Origin: Hyaloperonospora brassicae | Taxonomy: Eukaryota > Oomycota > Peronosporomycetes > Peronosporales > Peronosporaceae | Length of the DNA stretch: 64,000 nucleotides | Reading direction: 5' to 3' | Assembly: GCA_947650285.1 (NCBI GenBank) | Contig: CANTFL010000195.1 | Coordinates: 124,001 to 188,000, forward strand | Shown: in pieces, positions 42,399 to 53,214 of the stretch | Position numbering within the stretch: position 1 is the first letter of the stretch | How the letters are laid out: every line of letters starts with the position of its first letter | Notes under the pieces: model-generated | Databases searched by the model: none | Told to the model about the DNA's origin: nothing | The model's input: the letters and a program-made list of their open reading frames with translations, nothing else | Program-made: the position numbers and the translations under genes

Positions 42399-44747
42399 TT
42401 ACTTGGCAATTTCGATGTCGCGAATGAGCTCGCACAGCTCGTCATCGACGTAACAAGGTGTATTCTGAGCCTTGCCACAACGTCGACCATGGCCGTGCAG
42501 CTGCTGCAACAGCGTCTTGGCGTCCGGTCCCTTTGCATCTGTTTTGCGGACGAACACGACACTGTTAACGTCCTGCTCACCCGGTCTCATGGCGAATACC
42601 ACACGCGAGTCGGTAAACACCCGCTCGAGTCGCGCGATGATTTCCTTGTACAAATTGCTGTCGCGGCAGGAAACGTTGATAAGCAGCACTCCATGAGCAC
42701 TCAGTAGGCTGTGCACTTGTTGTAGTAGCGCGACTTCAACAAAGCTAACAGGTGGGCAACTCATGCCGACATCGCGCTGCTTCGCATCCACGTCCACGAT
42801 GATAGAGTCGAAGCTAGGTCTCTGGGCTGCTGCAGATTGCTCCGCAATATACTCGAGCGCATCGGCTACCACCACACGCATCCGTTCATCCTGGTGAAAG
42901 CCGAAGTATTGCTCAGCGACCGTTACGATGACGGGATCGATCTCGCACACCGTCACGTCCATGCCAGCAATGTTATCGTGGAGGTACTGTGCCAGACAGC
43001 CGCCGCCGAGGCCAAGCACCAATGTGCGGTGCAGCATGTCAGCTTCCGTATTAGCAGATAATGACGCTGCATGAAGCGCCGCAATCATACCCTTGTGATA
43101 ACCGAAAGCCAAGTAGGCAGTGTCCACGATCGCGTGCTTTGCCGTAGCCTTCTGATCCTTTTTCCGATTCTTCTGCTTCTTGTTTTTCTTCTTCTTTCTC
43201 GCATCGGTCGTGGCATCTCCAGATATCGTGTTGGTAGTTCCGACTTGCACGTCGGTTTCAACGGGCACAGAAGCGGGAGGTGTGGAATTGGCAGTGCTGC
43301 GGCTCTGCAGCTTAACTTCACTCTGGATGACATTAGTGTTGCTAAGAAACACCAAGCGGCGAAGCAGCTCGCCGTCCTCTTTCACATCCTCCACAAAGAA
43401 AGCACCGCTGAGCGACGACGTGCTTCGATGCACAATATTACGCGCACCGAGACCTTCCTCCACCGTCAAATACGGAATCTTCTCACCGGCGCCGAGCGTG
43501 TCAGGGGCCAGTTCCATGATCTTCGCGTTTAACTCCTCCTGCACCTTCGCAGTGCTCTCAAAAGCGTGGCCGCCACGACCAAACGCGACGAGGATCAAAC
43601 GGCTGAATCCAGCCCCCGCTGCGAGTTCACTCGCTCCCTCTTCGGTTGAAAACATCCACTCGTGCTCACGACCTTGGGGAATGAGAAAAACGGCACAACT
43701 GCCATTGGGTCCGTGCAGACTCGTGTCCACGAGACGCAAGGTAAACCTAGGGTTCACCTGTCCATCTATGATTCCAGGCTGACTACCGCTCTGGCTCGCC
43801 ACGGACGTCTCGTCATTTGCAATGAGCTCAATCACTTCCTGTCGGCCGACTTTCAATTGACGCAATGCCGCTTGCGTCATCACAAACCACTGCGTCGCTT
43901 CCACTTCGTGCGTCAACCAGCGCAGTCTCGAGTCACCATTACCACTAACAAACTGCTTTGCGTTATACCGGACCTTTGCGTGCGCTTTGTCGTCTGCTTT
44001 CCGGCACTTGAGCGCCGCCACAAGAAACGGAACAAAAGGCTTCCGCCTCTCGCGCTGGAGCTCCTGCACGCTCATGCTCCAGAACGATGCCTCCTCTTTC
44101 TCTCTACTGACAAAGAATCCGAGCAAGTGCTGCAAAATAAAGTCCTGGGCCATCGTCACGCAGCAGTAGCGTCCACCAGGGGCCAGCACGCGCCGCACTT
44201 CACGCAGCATCTTCCAGGCGTCTTCCTTTACAGCTGCAGTGTCTTCGGCCATCAGTGCATCCAGTGCTCCTTTGTCCACAACAAGGTCAAAGCTATTGTC
44301 CGCCAGCGTCCGCATGGCCGTCATGTCCATCACTTGCCACTGCAGCGCCGGATGTTTCCGCTTCATCTCGTCAATCACGCGCTCGCTAAAGTCCACGCTC
44401 AGCAGAGTCGTAAAGCCATCAGCCGCTAGATCGCCACTCAGCGCCGAATTGCCACAGCCAATGACCAGTACACGAAGTTGGGCTTTCAAGCGGCGCAGCA
44501 GTGACGTCGGCGCCTCAGTCGGCAGCCCCAGCAACGCGTGCACAGCAGGACGGAGACACGCGTAGTCTCCGTACCACTCGAACGCCTCTTCGCCTCTCTT
44601 CTCGAAGAACGCGTCCCAGTATTTCTGCTTGCGGAAGTCCGCAGCCGTGCGCGGCAGGAGCTCGTGGCCGTCGGCGGAGGAGGTGGCGGTCATGGAGCTG
44701 CTGGTGCGTGCGTGCGTCGGTAAGTACGTCGGCGGCGCGTGAGCCAA
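42399..44747 (-). CDS. METTL13: METTL13-like dual methyltransferase (eEF1A N-terminal/lysine methyltransferase)
   Basis: 782 residues from ATG 44747; a second ATG at 44693 (MTATSSADGHELLPRT) fits the family start better. N-terminal Rossmann methyltransferase: KYWDAFFEKRGEEAFEWYGDY, SAM motif LRVLVIGCGNSALSGDL, post-I VDFSERVIDEMK, and MDMTAM...FDLVVDKGALDALM, all METTL13 hallmarks. A middle region and a Lys-rich patch (DARKKKKNKKQKNRKK) follow. The C-terminal second methyltransferase of spermidine-synthase type has LVLGLGGGCLAQYLHDNIAG, VTVCEIDPVIVTVAEQYF, SIIVDVDAKQRD and LLINVSCRDSNLY. In animals METTL13 methylates eEF1A at the N-terminus and a lysine; the same role is likely. Single exon. 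Head-to-head with eRF3, about 100-150 bp apart, which hints at co-regulation of two translation factors. Confidence 0.9.
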   Translation of the reverse strand: MAHAPPTYLPTHARTSSSMTATSSADGHELLPRTAADFRKQKYWDAFFEKRGEEAFEWYGDYACLRPAVHALLGLPTEAPTSLLRRLKAQLRVLVIGCGNSALSGDLAADGFTTLLSVDFSERVIDEMKRKHPALQWQVMDMTAMRTLADNSFDLVVDKGALDALMAEDTAAVKEDAWKMLREVRRVLAPGGRYCCVTMAQDFILQHLLGFFVSREKEEASFWSMSVQELQRERRKPFVPFLVAALKCRKADDKAHAKVRYNAKQFVSGNGDSRLRWLTHEVEATQWFVMTQAALRQLKVGRQEVIELIANDETSVASQSGSQPGIIDGQVNPRFTLRLVDTSLHGPNGSCAVFLIPQGREHEWMFSTEEGASELAAGAGFSRLILVAFGRGGHAFESTAKVQEELNAKIMELAPDTLGAGEKIPYLTVEEGLGARNIVHRSTSSLSGAFFVEDVKEDGELLRRLVFLSNTNVIQSEVKLQSRSTANSTPPASVPVETDVQVGTTNTISGDATTDARKKKKNKKQKNRKKDQKATAKHAIVDTAYLAFGYHKGMIAALHAASLSANTEADMLHRTLVLGLGGGCLAQYLHDNIAGMDVTVCEIDPVIVTVAEQYFGFHQDERMRVVVADALEYIAEQSAAAQRPSFDSIIVDVDAKQRDVGMSCPPVSFVEVALLQQVHSLLSAHGVLLINVSCRDSNLYKEIIARLERVFTDSRVVFAMRPGEQDVNSVVFVRKTDAKGPDAKTLLQQLHGHGRRCGKAQNTPCYVDDELCELIRDIEIAK

Positions 44748-44843
44748 TCAAAAGCGCCTAACAGCGTCCCGTGAGCCCAGTGATCAAGTCTCGCAAGTCA
44801 GTCGAATCGAAGGGTGTGAAGTAACACGAAGAAAGTAGTTGGT

Positions 44844-46701
44844 ATGGCAGGCCAGTTGGATAATTCATTACAGCGTCTGCTGGTAGGATGGACGGCAGCG
44901 ATTCCCGTACGTGACGACTCTTCTGTCTCTACGGCCGACTGCGACCCCCTCCGTGACGACTGACGTTGCCTCTCACGCTTGTGCCACCACTGTATGTATG
45001 CTCCCTCGTGTCTTGTCTTGCGCTGTAGCCAAGAAGCTGAACGCAACCGCGAAGGAGTTCTCCTTCAATCCAAGTGCTTCGTCTTGGAAGCCGCCCGTGT
45101 CGTTTACACCGCCGCCCCCTGCACCTACCCCCGCACCGGCATTTGATGTCGCAATGCCAGTTCCCAAGAAGGGCAGTGCTACTGTATTGGGCGCCAGTCC
45201 TGCAAGTGTAGCCGAGCCTGTAGCTGAAGTGGAAGAAAAGGTGGAGAAACTGGACGTGAACGACAATCAGGAGGCAGGTGTCGAAGAAGCCGATGTTGAA
45301 ACGGGGGAGAAAGCTGAGGAGGAGAAGAGCCAGGAGCCCGAGAAGACCAAGGTGGAGGAGGTGGAAGACGAGGACACTTTTACGGAAGCAGAGGTGAGCG
45401 ACGAGGACCCTCGCGAGCATCTGAACGTCGTGCTGATTGGCCATGTTGATGCCGGCAAGTCGACGCTCTCGGGCAACCTGCTGTATCTCATGGATATGGT
45501 GGATAAGCGGACCATCGAGCGCTACGAGCGCGAAGCCAAGCAGCGCAACCGTGACAGCTGGTTCCTAGCGTACATTATGGATACGGGTGAGGAAGAGCGG
45601 ACGAAGGGCATCACCGTCGAGGTCGGGCGCGCCCATTTTGAGACTGAGAGCCGTCGTTTTACGATCTTGGATGCACCGGGACACAAGAATTACGTGCCTA
45701 ACATGATCCAGGGTGCATCACAGGCCGATGTCGGCCTGCTTGTGATTTCGGCGCGCAAGGGCGAATTTGAGACGGGCTTTGAGCGAGGTGGACAGACGCG
45801 TGAGCACGCCATGCTGGCGAAGACGCTGGGGATCAACAAGCTTATCGTCGTTATCAACAAGATGGACGAGGCAAAGTGGGAACAAGAGCGGTTCGACGAG
45901 TGCGTCAACAAGCTTCGTCCGTTTTTGCGCACGTGTGGCTTTGCTGTAAAGCGTGATGTGGCATTCATTCCCGTCTCTGGTCTGCATGGCGATAATGTCA
46001 AGGTGCCGCTTGACAAGGCTAAAGCCCCGTGGTATGAGGGCGACTCACTCATTGACTACATGGACAAGATGCACATTGTCAACCGCAATCCGGATGGACC
46101 TTTGCGTGTGCCGATCTTGGATCGTTACTCTGAGCGTGGCACGATTGCCCTGGGAAAGGTGGAGTCAGGTGTGTTGAAGACAGGCCAGAAGGTGGTGCTG
46201 ATGCCCACGAACACGCCGGCAGTGGTGAACCAAGTGTTTATCAATGAACTGCCCGTGCGTACGGCCAAGCCTGGTGAGAACGTGACCATCCGCCTGTCCA
46301 GCGGTCTTGACGAAGTGCAAAAAGGCTTTGTGCTCAGTGGCGTCAAAGAGGAGAACCCGCCGCGTGCTATTCACGCGTTTGCCGCGCAAATTGCTCTCGT
46401 GGATACGTTGGAGCACCGTCCGTTGCTGACGGCTGGTTACAAGTGCATTTTGCACATCCACACCGTTGCCCAGGAGTGTGTTGTTGCGAAGTTGCTCCGT
46501 CCAATTGACCCGAAGACAGGTAAGCCGGTGAAAAAGCACGTGGCTTTCATTAAGCAGGGCCAAGCTGTCGTGTGTCGGATCGAGGTGGAGCAGAGCATCA
46601 CGATTGAAACGTTCGCCACCATGCCTCAGCTCGGCCGTCTAACTCTTCGTGACGAGGGCAAGACAATTGCCATCGGCAAGGTGCTGGCACTGGAGAAGTA
46701 A
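44844..46701 (+). CDS. eRF3: eukaryotic peptide chain release factor GTPase eRF3 (GSPT/Sup35 family)
   Basis: Phase-consistent model: exon 1 44844-44910 (MAGQLDNSLQRLLVGW...), intron to 45028, exon 2 45029-46701, 579 residues. The exon 1 donor is uncertain because GTACGT lies four bases upstream but gives the wrong phase. At the start of exon 2 KKLNATAKEFSFNPSA resembles a PAM2 motif (LNxxAKxFxP) that binds the MLLE domain of poly(A)-binding protein. A Pro-rich then acidic low-complexity segment follows, then the translation GTPase: P-loop GHVDAGKST, switch RTKGITVEVGRAHFE, DAPGH, NKMD, then beta-barrel domains 2 and 3 to KVLALEK. DSWFLAYIMDTGEEERTKG and KNYVPNMIQGASQAD distinguish eRF3 from eEF1A. 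It works with eRF1 at stop codons in the cytosol. Confidence 0.93.
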
Positions 46702-46932
46702 GCGATCGCAGGCTGAGCCGAATCGCGAGGACCCGAATGCTCACCGATAGAACCAGCGCAGCGTTATCGCCCCAGCATACGCTCGTTGCATAAACTACTG
46801 CTCAATGCTGTTAGTTTGCATCAGCTGGGGCAGCTTAAGAAAAGAAATGCAGGCAAGCTGGTTTCCTCTTGCTCCTTTGTGCTCTCTGTCTAGGTCTTCT
46901 ACTGTCACCCGGTCGTGTTGCCCACTACCGTG
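46702..46932. other. short convergent intergenic region
   Basis: 231 bp between the eRF3 stop and the RFC5 stop (tail-to-tail). Must hold both 3' ends. No canonical AATAAA seen on the plus strand. Confidence 0.4.
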
Positions 46933-48073
46933 CTAGGCTCCAGCAACTGCTTTCGACATTTGCTCCCGGACGATTGCAAAGATTGCAACCATCGATGCCA
47001 ACTGTAGTTCCTCAGTAGTGCCGTTCGACAGCCGGTGTTCAAGCTTGGCCAGCTCGTCGTATAGATACATGCGGCAGCGCGGTGGTAATTCAATGTCCAT
47101 GGTGTAGCGGTACACGTCCTGGAGGATATCGCTCGTGGCGTAGCCCTTAAGCTTCTGCATCTCGGCGCACTTGTGCACGGCTGTCGCAAACTTTTCGTTA
47201 AAGAGCCACTGGACCACCAACTCGATGTCCTTGGGCAGCGGATTGCCCGTGCACGAATAAACATTAGCCTCATCAACGACATCGTATGCCATAGACGTCG
47301 CCTGCAGGATGTTGAGGATGCGACGCATGTCTCCCTGGCCTAGACGCAGGATTGCCTTGAAGCCGTCGTCCGTCATGTTCAATCTACCGATGCACAGCAA
47401 CAGCAAGCGATATACGACACGAGTCAGAAAACCAGGAGCAAGCCATCGATCGACGAGCGCATAGTAGTGGATAGTACTTCTCGAGCTCTGCAATGTGCTT
47501 GACCCGGCCGCCCACTTGGCTCTCGTCGAGTGGCGCAAAGCGGAACCGCGTGCACCGCGACTGCAGCGCTGGAATGATCTTGCTCACGTAGTTGCAGATG
47601 AGGCAAAAGCGCGCGTTCTTCGTGTACTTCTCAATGACGCGTCGGAGCGAGAACTGAGCGTCGTTGGTCATGGAGTCAGCTTCGTCGAGGATAATGAGCT
47701 TGACGCCCTGACTAAAGAGCTTCTTCGTGCCGGCAAACTCCTTGATCTGATTGCGCACCACGTCGATGCCACGATCGTCGGACGCGTTAAGCTCTAGTAC
47801 CATCGATCCATAGTTCTTCCCATACAGCCTCCGAGCCGCTGCAATCATCATCGACGTCTTGCCCGTGCCAGGAGGTCCATAGAACAGCAGATGCGGCAGC
47901 TTCTGCGCATCGATGAGGCGGTTGAGCGTCGAGATGATGTTCTGGTGGGCGATCAGATCCGACAGCGACGACGGGCGGTACTTCTCGACCCACGGCCACG
48001 ACTCAGTCGACCGATTGCGTGACGAAATGCCTTCGAACGCGGGCTCGTCGTCCTTCATCTCGACGTCCGACAT
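46933..48073 (-). CDS. RFC5: replication factor C subunit 5 (clamp loader)
   Basis: Two exons, 47478-48073 and 46933-47383, with a 94-bp GT-AG intron; 348 residues, matching the usual 335-350. AAA+ ATPase: WVEKYRPSSLSDLIAHQNII (RFC box II), Walker A LLFYGPPGTGKTS, ELNASDDRGIDVVRNQIK, Walker B KLIILDEADSMT, SRC motif IIPALQSRCTRFRFAPL, then RFC box VIII-like GDMRRILNILQATSMA. C-terminal collar domain to KAVAGA. VYSCTGNPL and the Asn in ICNYVSKI fit RFC5 (yeast Rfc3) better than RFC2 or RFC4. Nuclear; it loads PCNA. The N-terminus MSDVEMKDDEPAFEG is acidic. Head-to-head with the LEA-like gene at 48403 (330 bp apart). Confidence 0.93.
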
Positions 48074-48402
48074 GGTCCAAGTGCGTGCAAATCGATGGCA
48101 GCAAATGGCTCGACGCGGCGTTCATTGGCTGAATACATTATTAGCGAATCACAAGCAAGCTTGACTGCACCTGCAAAAAGCGATCGAGTCAACGGTGACT
48201 TGATGTTCGGGACCTTGTCACGGCAGCCAAACCTGGCAGACCGCATATGACATTTAACAGGCTCGCGGCTCGACATTAGTGACGTTCGCGTGAGACAGTC
48301 TTTATGCCGCTAAAATCCACTGCCGATGGCATTTCTCAATTTGCTCGAAACCCGTTGGATCTCTTTCGCGTTCTCTCTCTTAGCCACTCGCACTTAACCG
48401 AA

Positions 48403-49340
48403 ATGGCCGCCGCCGCTGACCCGCAGATTGAGAAGCTCCAGGAGCAGATCCACAAGGGCACAGAAGAGACCAAATCGTATCTCGCCTCGGTACGATCGCA
48501 GTCTCAGCGCTACAACTACTGCTCCGTCTCTTTTGTCTATGGTACCACTGATCCTCACGCGCTCTTGTGCCTGCACAGCTCAAGGAACGTCTCGCCGAAT
48601 ACGACGCGCAGTACAGCGTCTCGGAGACCGCGAGCTCGTTCCTGCAGGCGGCTATCGAGCGCACGCACAAGTCGGTGGACGAGCTGAAGGAACTGGGCGA
48701 GACGCTCAAGGACAAGTCCAAGAGCTCGTCGGCACCGGTCGTGGACGCGGCCAAAGTATCGTTCAGCAAAGTGCAGGCAGCACTGGACGGGCTAAAGGAA
48801 CGCGGCCGCAGCTACGACGACCAGTTTCGTGCCAGTGTCACGAGCTCTGTGGACTCGGTCAAAGGCGGTGTGTCGTCGGCCACGAGCTCCGTGTCCACGT
48901 CGATTGAGCACATTGTGGTAGCTACGCGCGAGCGCAGCAGCTCGAGCTTTGAGCAGCTCAAGGAGACCCTCTTTAGCGCCGGATATGGTGCCTACGTGGC
49001 TGCCGGTGGTGTTGTAGGCAAGGCCGAAGAGCTGGACGGTCGCTACGGTGTCGTGGACACCGTTTCGGGCGTGGTGGGCGCAGTGGCTGGCAAGGTGTCG
49101 GATTTGGACCGTGCACTGGGCGTGTCGGCGACGGCCATGAAGGTGGACGACAAGGTAACGGGCGGCATCGGCACGGGTCTTGTGAACAAGGGCATCGACC
49201 TTGTCAACAGCTCGGTGGAGTACGTGGCCGGTGCGCTGCAGCAGGCCAAGATGGCAGCTACCGAGGAGTCAAAGGAGAAGGAGTCCAAGACGCTTGAAGA
49301 CGCTGCGGAAGTAAGTAAGACAAGCCCGAAGGACGTCTAG
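48403..49340 (+). CDS. LEA-like/amphipathic helical protein, 282 residues, ancestral-looking family member
   Basis: Exon 1 48403-48489 (MAAAADPQIEKLQEQIHKGT...), an 89-bp GT-AG intron, exon 2 48579-49340. Predicted almost all-helical, Ala/Ser/Lys/Glu/Val-rich, no signal peptide. The N-terminal part (KLQEQIHKGTEETKSYL, then AIERTHKSVDELKELGETLK) parallels the 262-residue arm genes (KLQDLMHSGATEASSYL, AMDRAHDSVAKLKKAGEDL). The C-terminal part (GYGAYVAAGGVVGKAEELDGRYG, LDRALGVSATAMKVDDKVTGGIG) parallels the 577-residue protein. It therefore links both branches of the family. The intron lies at the same position as in the 577-residue gene. Perilipin-like lipid-droplet coating or stress protection are possible roles; neither is shown. 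Sits among conserved genes, so probably the stable founder copy. Confidence 0.85.
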
Positions 49341-50123
49341 TAACACCAGTTACCTTTTGTCGCGGCAAGCAAACTGGCCATGCGCTGTGTATGCTTGTCG
49401 ATAGCTGCTTGACACCAAATATATCAACACATTGGCTCAGACGCTCTTCCCTGTATTTACATGCTCGACAAAGCTGAGACCATCATTTTGCTGGGATATG
49501 TGCTTCAATGCCATCAAGACCTTACCAGAGTCCGTACATTGTTGCCAAGTGAGGTTTACGATAGCGTGTGTGCTTACCGGTAGTGTGCAACTCAGCTCTG
49601 GCTGAAGATGTCGCGTTTTCTTTTACCATCGTCAGCCAAGAAACCGATGGGTGGTCGAAACCGTTCGGTACGAGCTCTCTTGGAAGAGTCAAGAGCAGCT
49701 GATCCGAGACTGGGACCACTGTCGTCTTGGCTTCACTCAAGTCTGTACAAATGCGACCCCGCGTGAGGAACTTTCTTCGATGAATCCGTAATGAACACCA
49801 ATGTATCAGATACCGAACGACTTCAGACACGCCAATGCACACCTTAACCGCGCAACAGACTAAACATGTCTTCTGTTGGCATGGAGTGCTACTGCCTGGA
49901 AACATTGACATGCAATCAGACAGTGAGACGAAGGACGAGCACGCGACCAATAAGACCTAAAAGACGTTGTCTCGTTGCCGGACTACCACTTCCTTTGCGT
50001 TGCAGTCACGACACATCTGGGGCAAACCCCGTGCTTCGTTCAACACGCGTCGTATGATCACTTGAGCAGAGACGCCGTGTTCAATGGTTAGCCTGACACG
50101 AGCATATTCCCTACGACTGTGGA
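49341..50123. other. intergenic; one weak minus-strand ORF
   Basis: The minus strand 49522-49950 is open for 142 codons (LLLTLPRELVPNGFDHPSVSW...), partly protein-like but unassigned. It may be an old gene remnant. No other content seen. Confidence 0.3.
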
Positions 50124-52052
50124 TTACAGCGTCACCAAACAAAACTCCTGGCGATCCACGACAATGAGTGCATCGCCCGACGGTGCCCACTGAAGACCTC
50201 GGGCTTGAAACGACTCTACAGGCAGCAGCATTTGAGCAGAGCGATTCATGAGGCACAGACATGCCAAACCAGCGGATGACAGTGAAACGTACTTGTGGGA
50301 ATATCGACCCAAGACATGCCCTCGGTGGTCCAGAGGTACACGCGGTTCTCTCCCGACGTAATTGCAAGGCGAGTGTGCAGTGGATCCCATCGCAGACTTT
50401 TCACGGACTGCAGCAGTGAGACGGTCGCGAAGAGCGTCAAGCTCTCCATGCGCCAGATCCAGACGTTGTACGGCATTTGATCGCTTCTGGTTGCAATGTA
50501 TGCTGAGTCGGCGCTCCAGACCGCGCGACTGATACCAATCGCCGGACTTGCCACGCTACAGAATGAAGAAGACATTACTTCGTTAGCAATGTCAGAACGC
50601 ATTGGTCAGGTGGTTGTCGTAAATGGTCTTACAGTGGATCCGAGACGACCGTCCGAACCGAGAAGGGAGGGTAGCGAGGCACGAAGCTGACACCGCGACT
50701 CTTTTTCCCACCACCAGCCTCGGCTGCTGCTGAAGCGGCCTGAAGCGAGTTGGAAGGCAGTGACGAGGCAGACTGAAGCACTGCAACGCGTTTGCCTTGT
50801 GGTCGGTCCATGACATTGGCGTCCGCAAAGTGCTCTTCGTGTTCCACCTACAAACGGAATTGCCATAAAGAACGGATGTCCGTCAGGTCCCGCGCGGATC
50901 AGTAGCAAGCTCATGACGGGACACACGCGTCACTCACCGCTGCTTCATTTGTTCGGGAGCTTGTGACTGCGACGCTTTCGTGGTCAAAGTCCGCGATCGG
51001 TTTCCAGTTGACATGACTCAGTACGCGCAGATGCTCATCGTAGCTCCCCAGAGCCAGGAATTGACCAGACGTCGACCACGCCATTGTCCGTAACCCCAGC
51101 GCATTCTCGTACGCCTACGCCCGACAGACAGACAACCAAAATGGTTGGTGGCAATCCAACACCTCATGCCTGAACATGCGCCAACTGCGCCACTCCCTCT
51201 CTCTGTCCTGTGGTCACGTACCTGATACTTTGCTCGCAGCGTGCCATCGGGCGAATAGAGCAGCACCCGGAACTCGAGATGGGTATCCCGCACCGCAATC
51301 GTACTGCAAGCAAACGTCAGAACTGGGACACCCACGCACCCACCCACAGCCGTGCAAACACTCTCGTCAAGTCTCGTCGCTGTGCATGCACGTACGCGTC
51401 TTCAGGCGACCACACGATCTCGACGCAATCGTAGCTTTCGAGCGGGAAATGGGCCGTGAGCGTCCAGTTCCCGCAGCTGTAGATGCCAATGAAGTCCTAC
51501 GCGTGACCACCAGCGCCTCCTTGTCACTTGTCTGTACGTGACCTTGATTCAACTACCTACACACGTGCATCGCACCTTACACTCGTGTCGCTCGACAACT
51601 GCCAGGAACTCGCCACTCGCTGCAAAGCTCAGTCCTTCGGCCGCCAACTTGGGGTTGCAAATCGTGTACCGAACTGCAGGTTCGTGCAGGGACCACACGG
51701 TCGCGTGCAGCTGAAAGTCCGACACTGTCACAACGTGACGGCCTCCGGGCGTCCATCGCGCATGGACTAACCCGGCAACGCCTTCCGAGAGTTTGCAGCT
51801 CCAGGACACGTCGTGGACGGACCAAATCTGCACCACTGCTCGCTTGGGTGCGGCCGTGAGCACAAACTGCGAGTCGCGGGACCACACGAGCGACTGCACG
51901 ACGGGTAGTGCACTGTACCGCTGCACGATCTGCAACGAGTGCGCGTTGCGGATCACGAGTCGATTGCCGCTGACGACGGCCACGTAGTGCCCGCTCGGGG
52001 ACCAGCGCACGAGGCCGAGCGTCGCGTCGACAGTAGCCGACACCTGAGGCAT
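50124..52052 (-). CDS. WRAP73: WD-repeat protein WRAP73 (WDR8), seven exons
   Basis: Phase-consistent model: exons 51576-52052, 51396-51496, 51222-51303, 50938-51114, 50633-50847, 50293-50555, 50124-50215; 468 residues against about 460 in animals. All introns are GT-AG, 75-107 bp. WD blades: LGLVRWSPSGHYVAVVSGNR, VQSLVWSRDSQFVLTAAPKR, AGLVHARWTPGGRHVVTVS, EGLSFAASGEFLAVVERHECK, CVEIVWSPEDA, the VRDTHLEFRVLLYSPDG signature, AYENALGLRTMAWSTSGQFL, then after a low-complexity insert (SLQAASAAAEAGGGKK) GISRAVWSADSAYIATRSDQ and SLRWDPLHTRLAITSGENR. WRAP73 localises to centrosomes/spindle poles with SSX2IP/Msd1 and anchors microtubules; that role is known elsewhere and inferred here, fitting an organism with centrioles. 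Confidence 0.93.
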
Positions 52053-52347
52053 TGGCGCGATCTAAGGTGACGAGTGGTCGCAAACGAGAGGGCTGGGAAA
52101 TGAACTGTCGCTTTATTGGTCACGTCATGGCAAAGGTGTGATGCCTCGGCGTCATCATCGCCCGAGCGCTGTCTCGATGCTGAACGGCGTCGCTCAGCAC
52201 TCGTGTGTTGCTGCAGCGCTTTTGCTTGTCAGGGCCAGTCGGGTTTGCCGCGGAAGTGCGCTCCTGGCCATGCAACAACGTCCAACACAGGATAGAGCGA
52301 GCAGCCGCGTTGATTGTCGCTCCGTTCCTTCCCCAGCAAGTCAGTCG

Positions 52348-53214
52348 CTACTCCTTGCGCTGCCGCTGCTGCCCTCGCTCGAGCTCGTCCACTTCTTTCT
52401 CGAGCAACAGCAGTTTCTTCCGCTTGAGCAGCTTGAAAAACTGCTGCGACTCGTCCGACTCGTGTCCCTCGCCAAACAACTTGAGCGCGAGCTCGTCCTC
52501 TTGCAGGTCGTTCTTCCGGCGCATCTCGCTCACCAGCTGCTGCTGCACCGACGTCAAGTCCTCCGTCGTGGCCGCTGCTGTCCGAGCCCTTGCAGCACTC
52601 TTTGTCTTGAGCCCTACTGCCGCCTTCGTTGGCCTCGTCGTCGTCTCCTTCTTCGTCGCAACAACAACCACACCCGTCGTCTGTGGCGGTGCCTCGTACT
52701 CGATCATCGCTCGACTCGGTGCGGCAAGCGCGACAGCAGGAGCCGCATCAGCACAAGCAGCAGCAGCAGTAGCGCCGACTCCATTGGCTCTCGCTTCCAC
52801 ATAGTCCACGCCACGCGCCTCGTCGATTCCCGCCTCTGCCTTTGCCGCTTCGCCGCCTCTTCCTCCCACCACTCGGCCCTCGCAGCAGCTCCGCACGAGG
52901 TCCCAGCAGTTGAGAAACTCAAAGTCTCGGCCCCGCGTCGCCCGGAAGTCGCTCATGGCCCTCTCGAGCGCCACCTCCTCCCGCCCGCCGCCCTCTGCTT
53001 CCAGACGGTCGAGACACGCGACGAACGCCTTCACCTCTTGCACCATGAAGACCCATCGATTCCGCAGCGCCCGCACGCTCCGCGCGCTCTGCACCCGACT
53101 GCGCACGGCGTCCCAGAAAGACGGACCTTCTTTCACACCGGCGGCCGCGACGGCAGCGTACGCGGCTGCTAAACTCACGTCCTCGTCGCGGCGCCACTTT
53201 TTTCCGCGACCCAT
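52348..53214 (-). CDS. trihelix/Myb-SANT-like nuclear protein with NAM-associated-type C-terminus
   Basis: 288 residues from MGRGKKWRRDEDVSLAAAYA. N-terminal Myb/SANT-like trihelix domain (W-R-x-D-E-D, SFWDAVRSRVQSARSVRALRNRW, about residues 5-75), then a helical segment (VKAFVACLDRLEAEGGGREE), a long Ala/Thr/Val-rich low-complexity middle, and a basic coiled-coil end (FFKLLKRKKLLLLEKEVDEL) as in plant and oomycete proteins annotated 'no apical meristem-associated, C-terminal'. It probably binds DNA; such genes are sometimes transposase-derived accessory proteins. 295 bp upstream of WRAP73 on the same strand. Single exon. Start chosen as the first ATG, supported by the domain beginning at once. 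Confidence 0.7.
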   Translation of the reverse strand: MGRGKKWRRDEDVSLAAAYAAVAAAGVKEGPSFWDAVRSRVQSARSVRALRNRWVFMVQEVKAFVACLDRLEAEGGGREEVALERAMSDFRATRGRDFEFLNCWDLVRSCCEGRVVGGRGGEAAKAEAGIDEARGVDYVEARANGVGATAAAACADAAPAVALAAPSRAMIEYEAPPQTTGVVVVATKKETTTRPTKAAVGLKTKSAARARTAAATTEDLTSVQQQLVSEMRRKNDLQEDELALKLFGEGHESDESQQFFKLLKRKKLLLLEKEVDELERGQQRQRKE

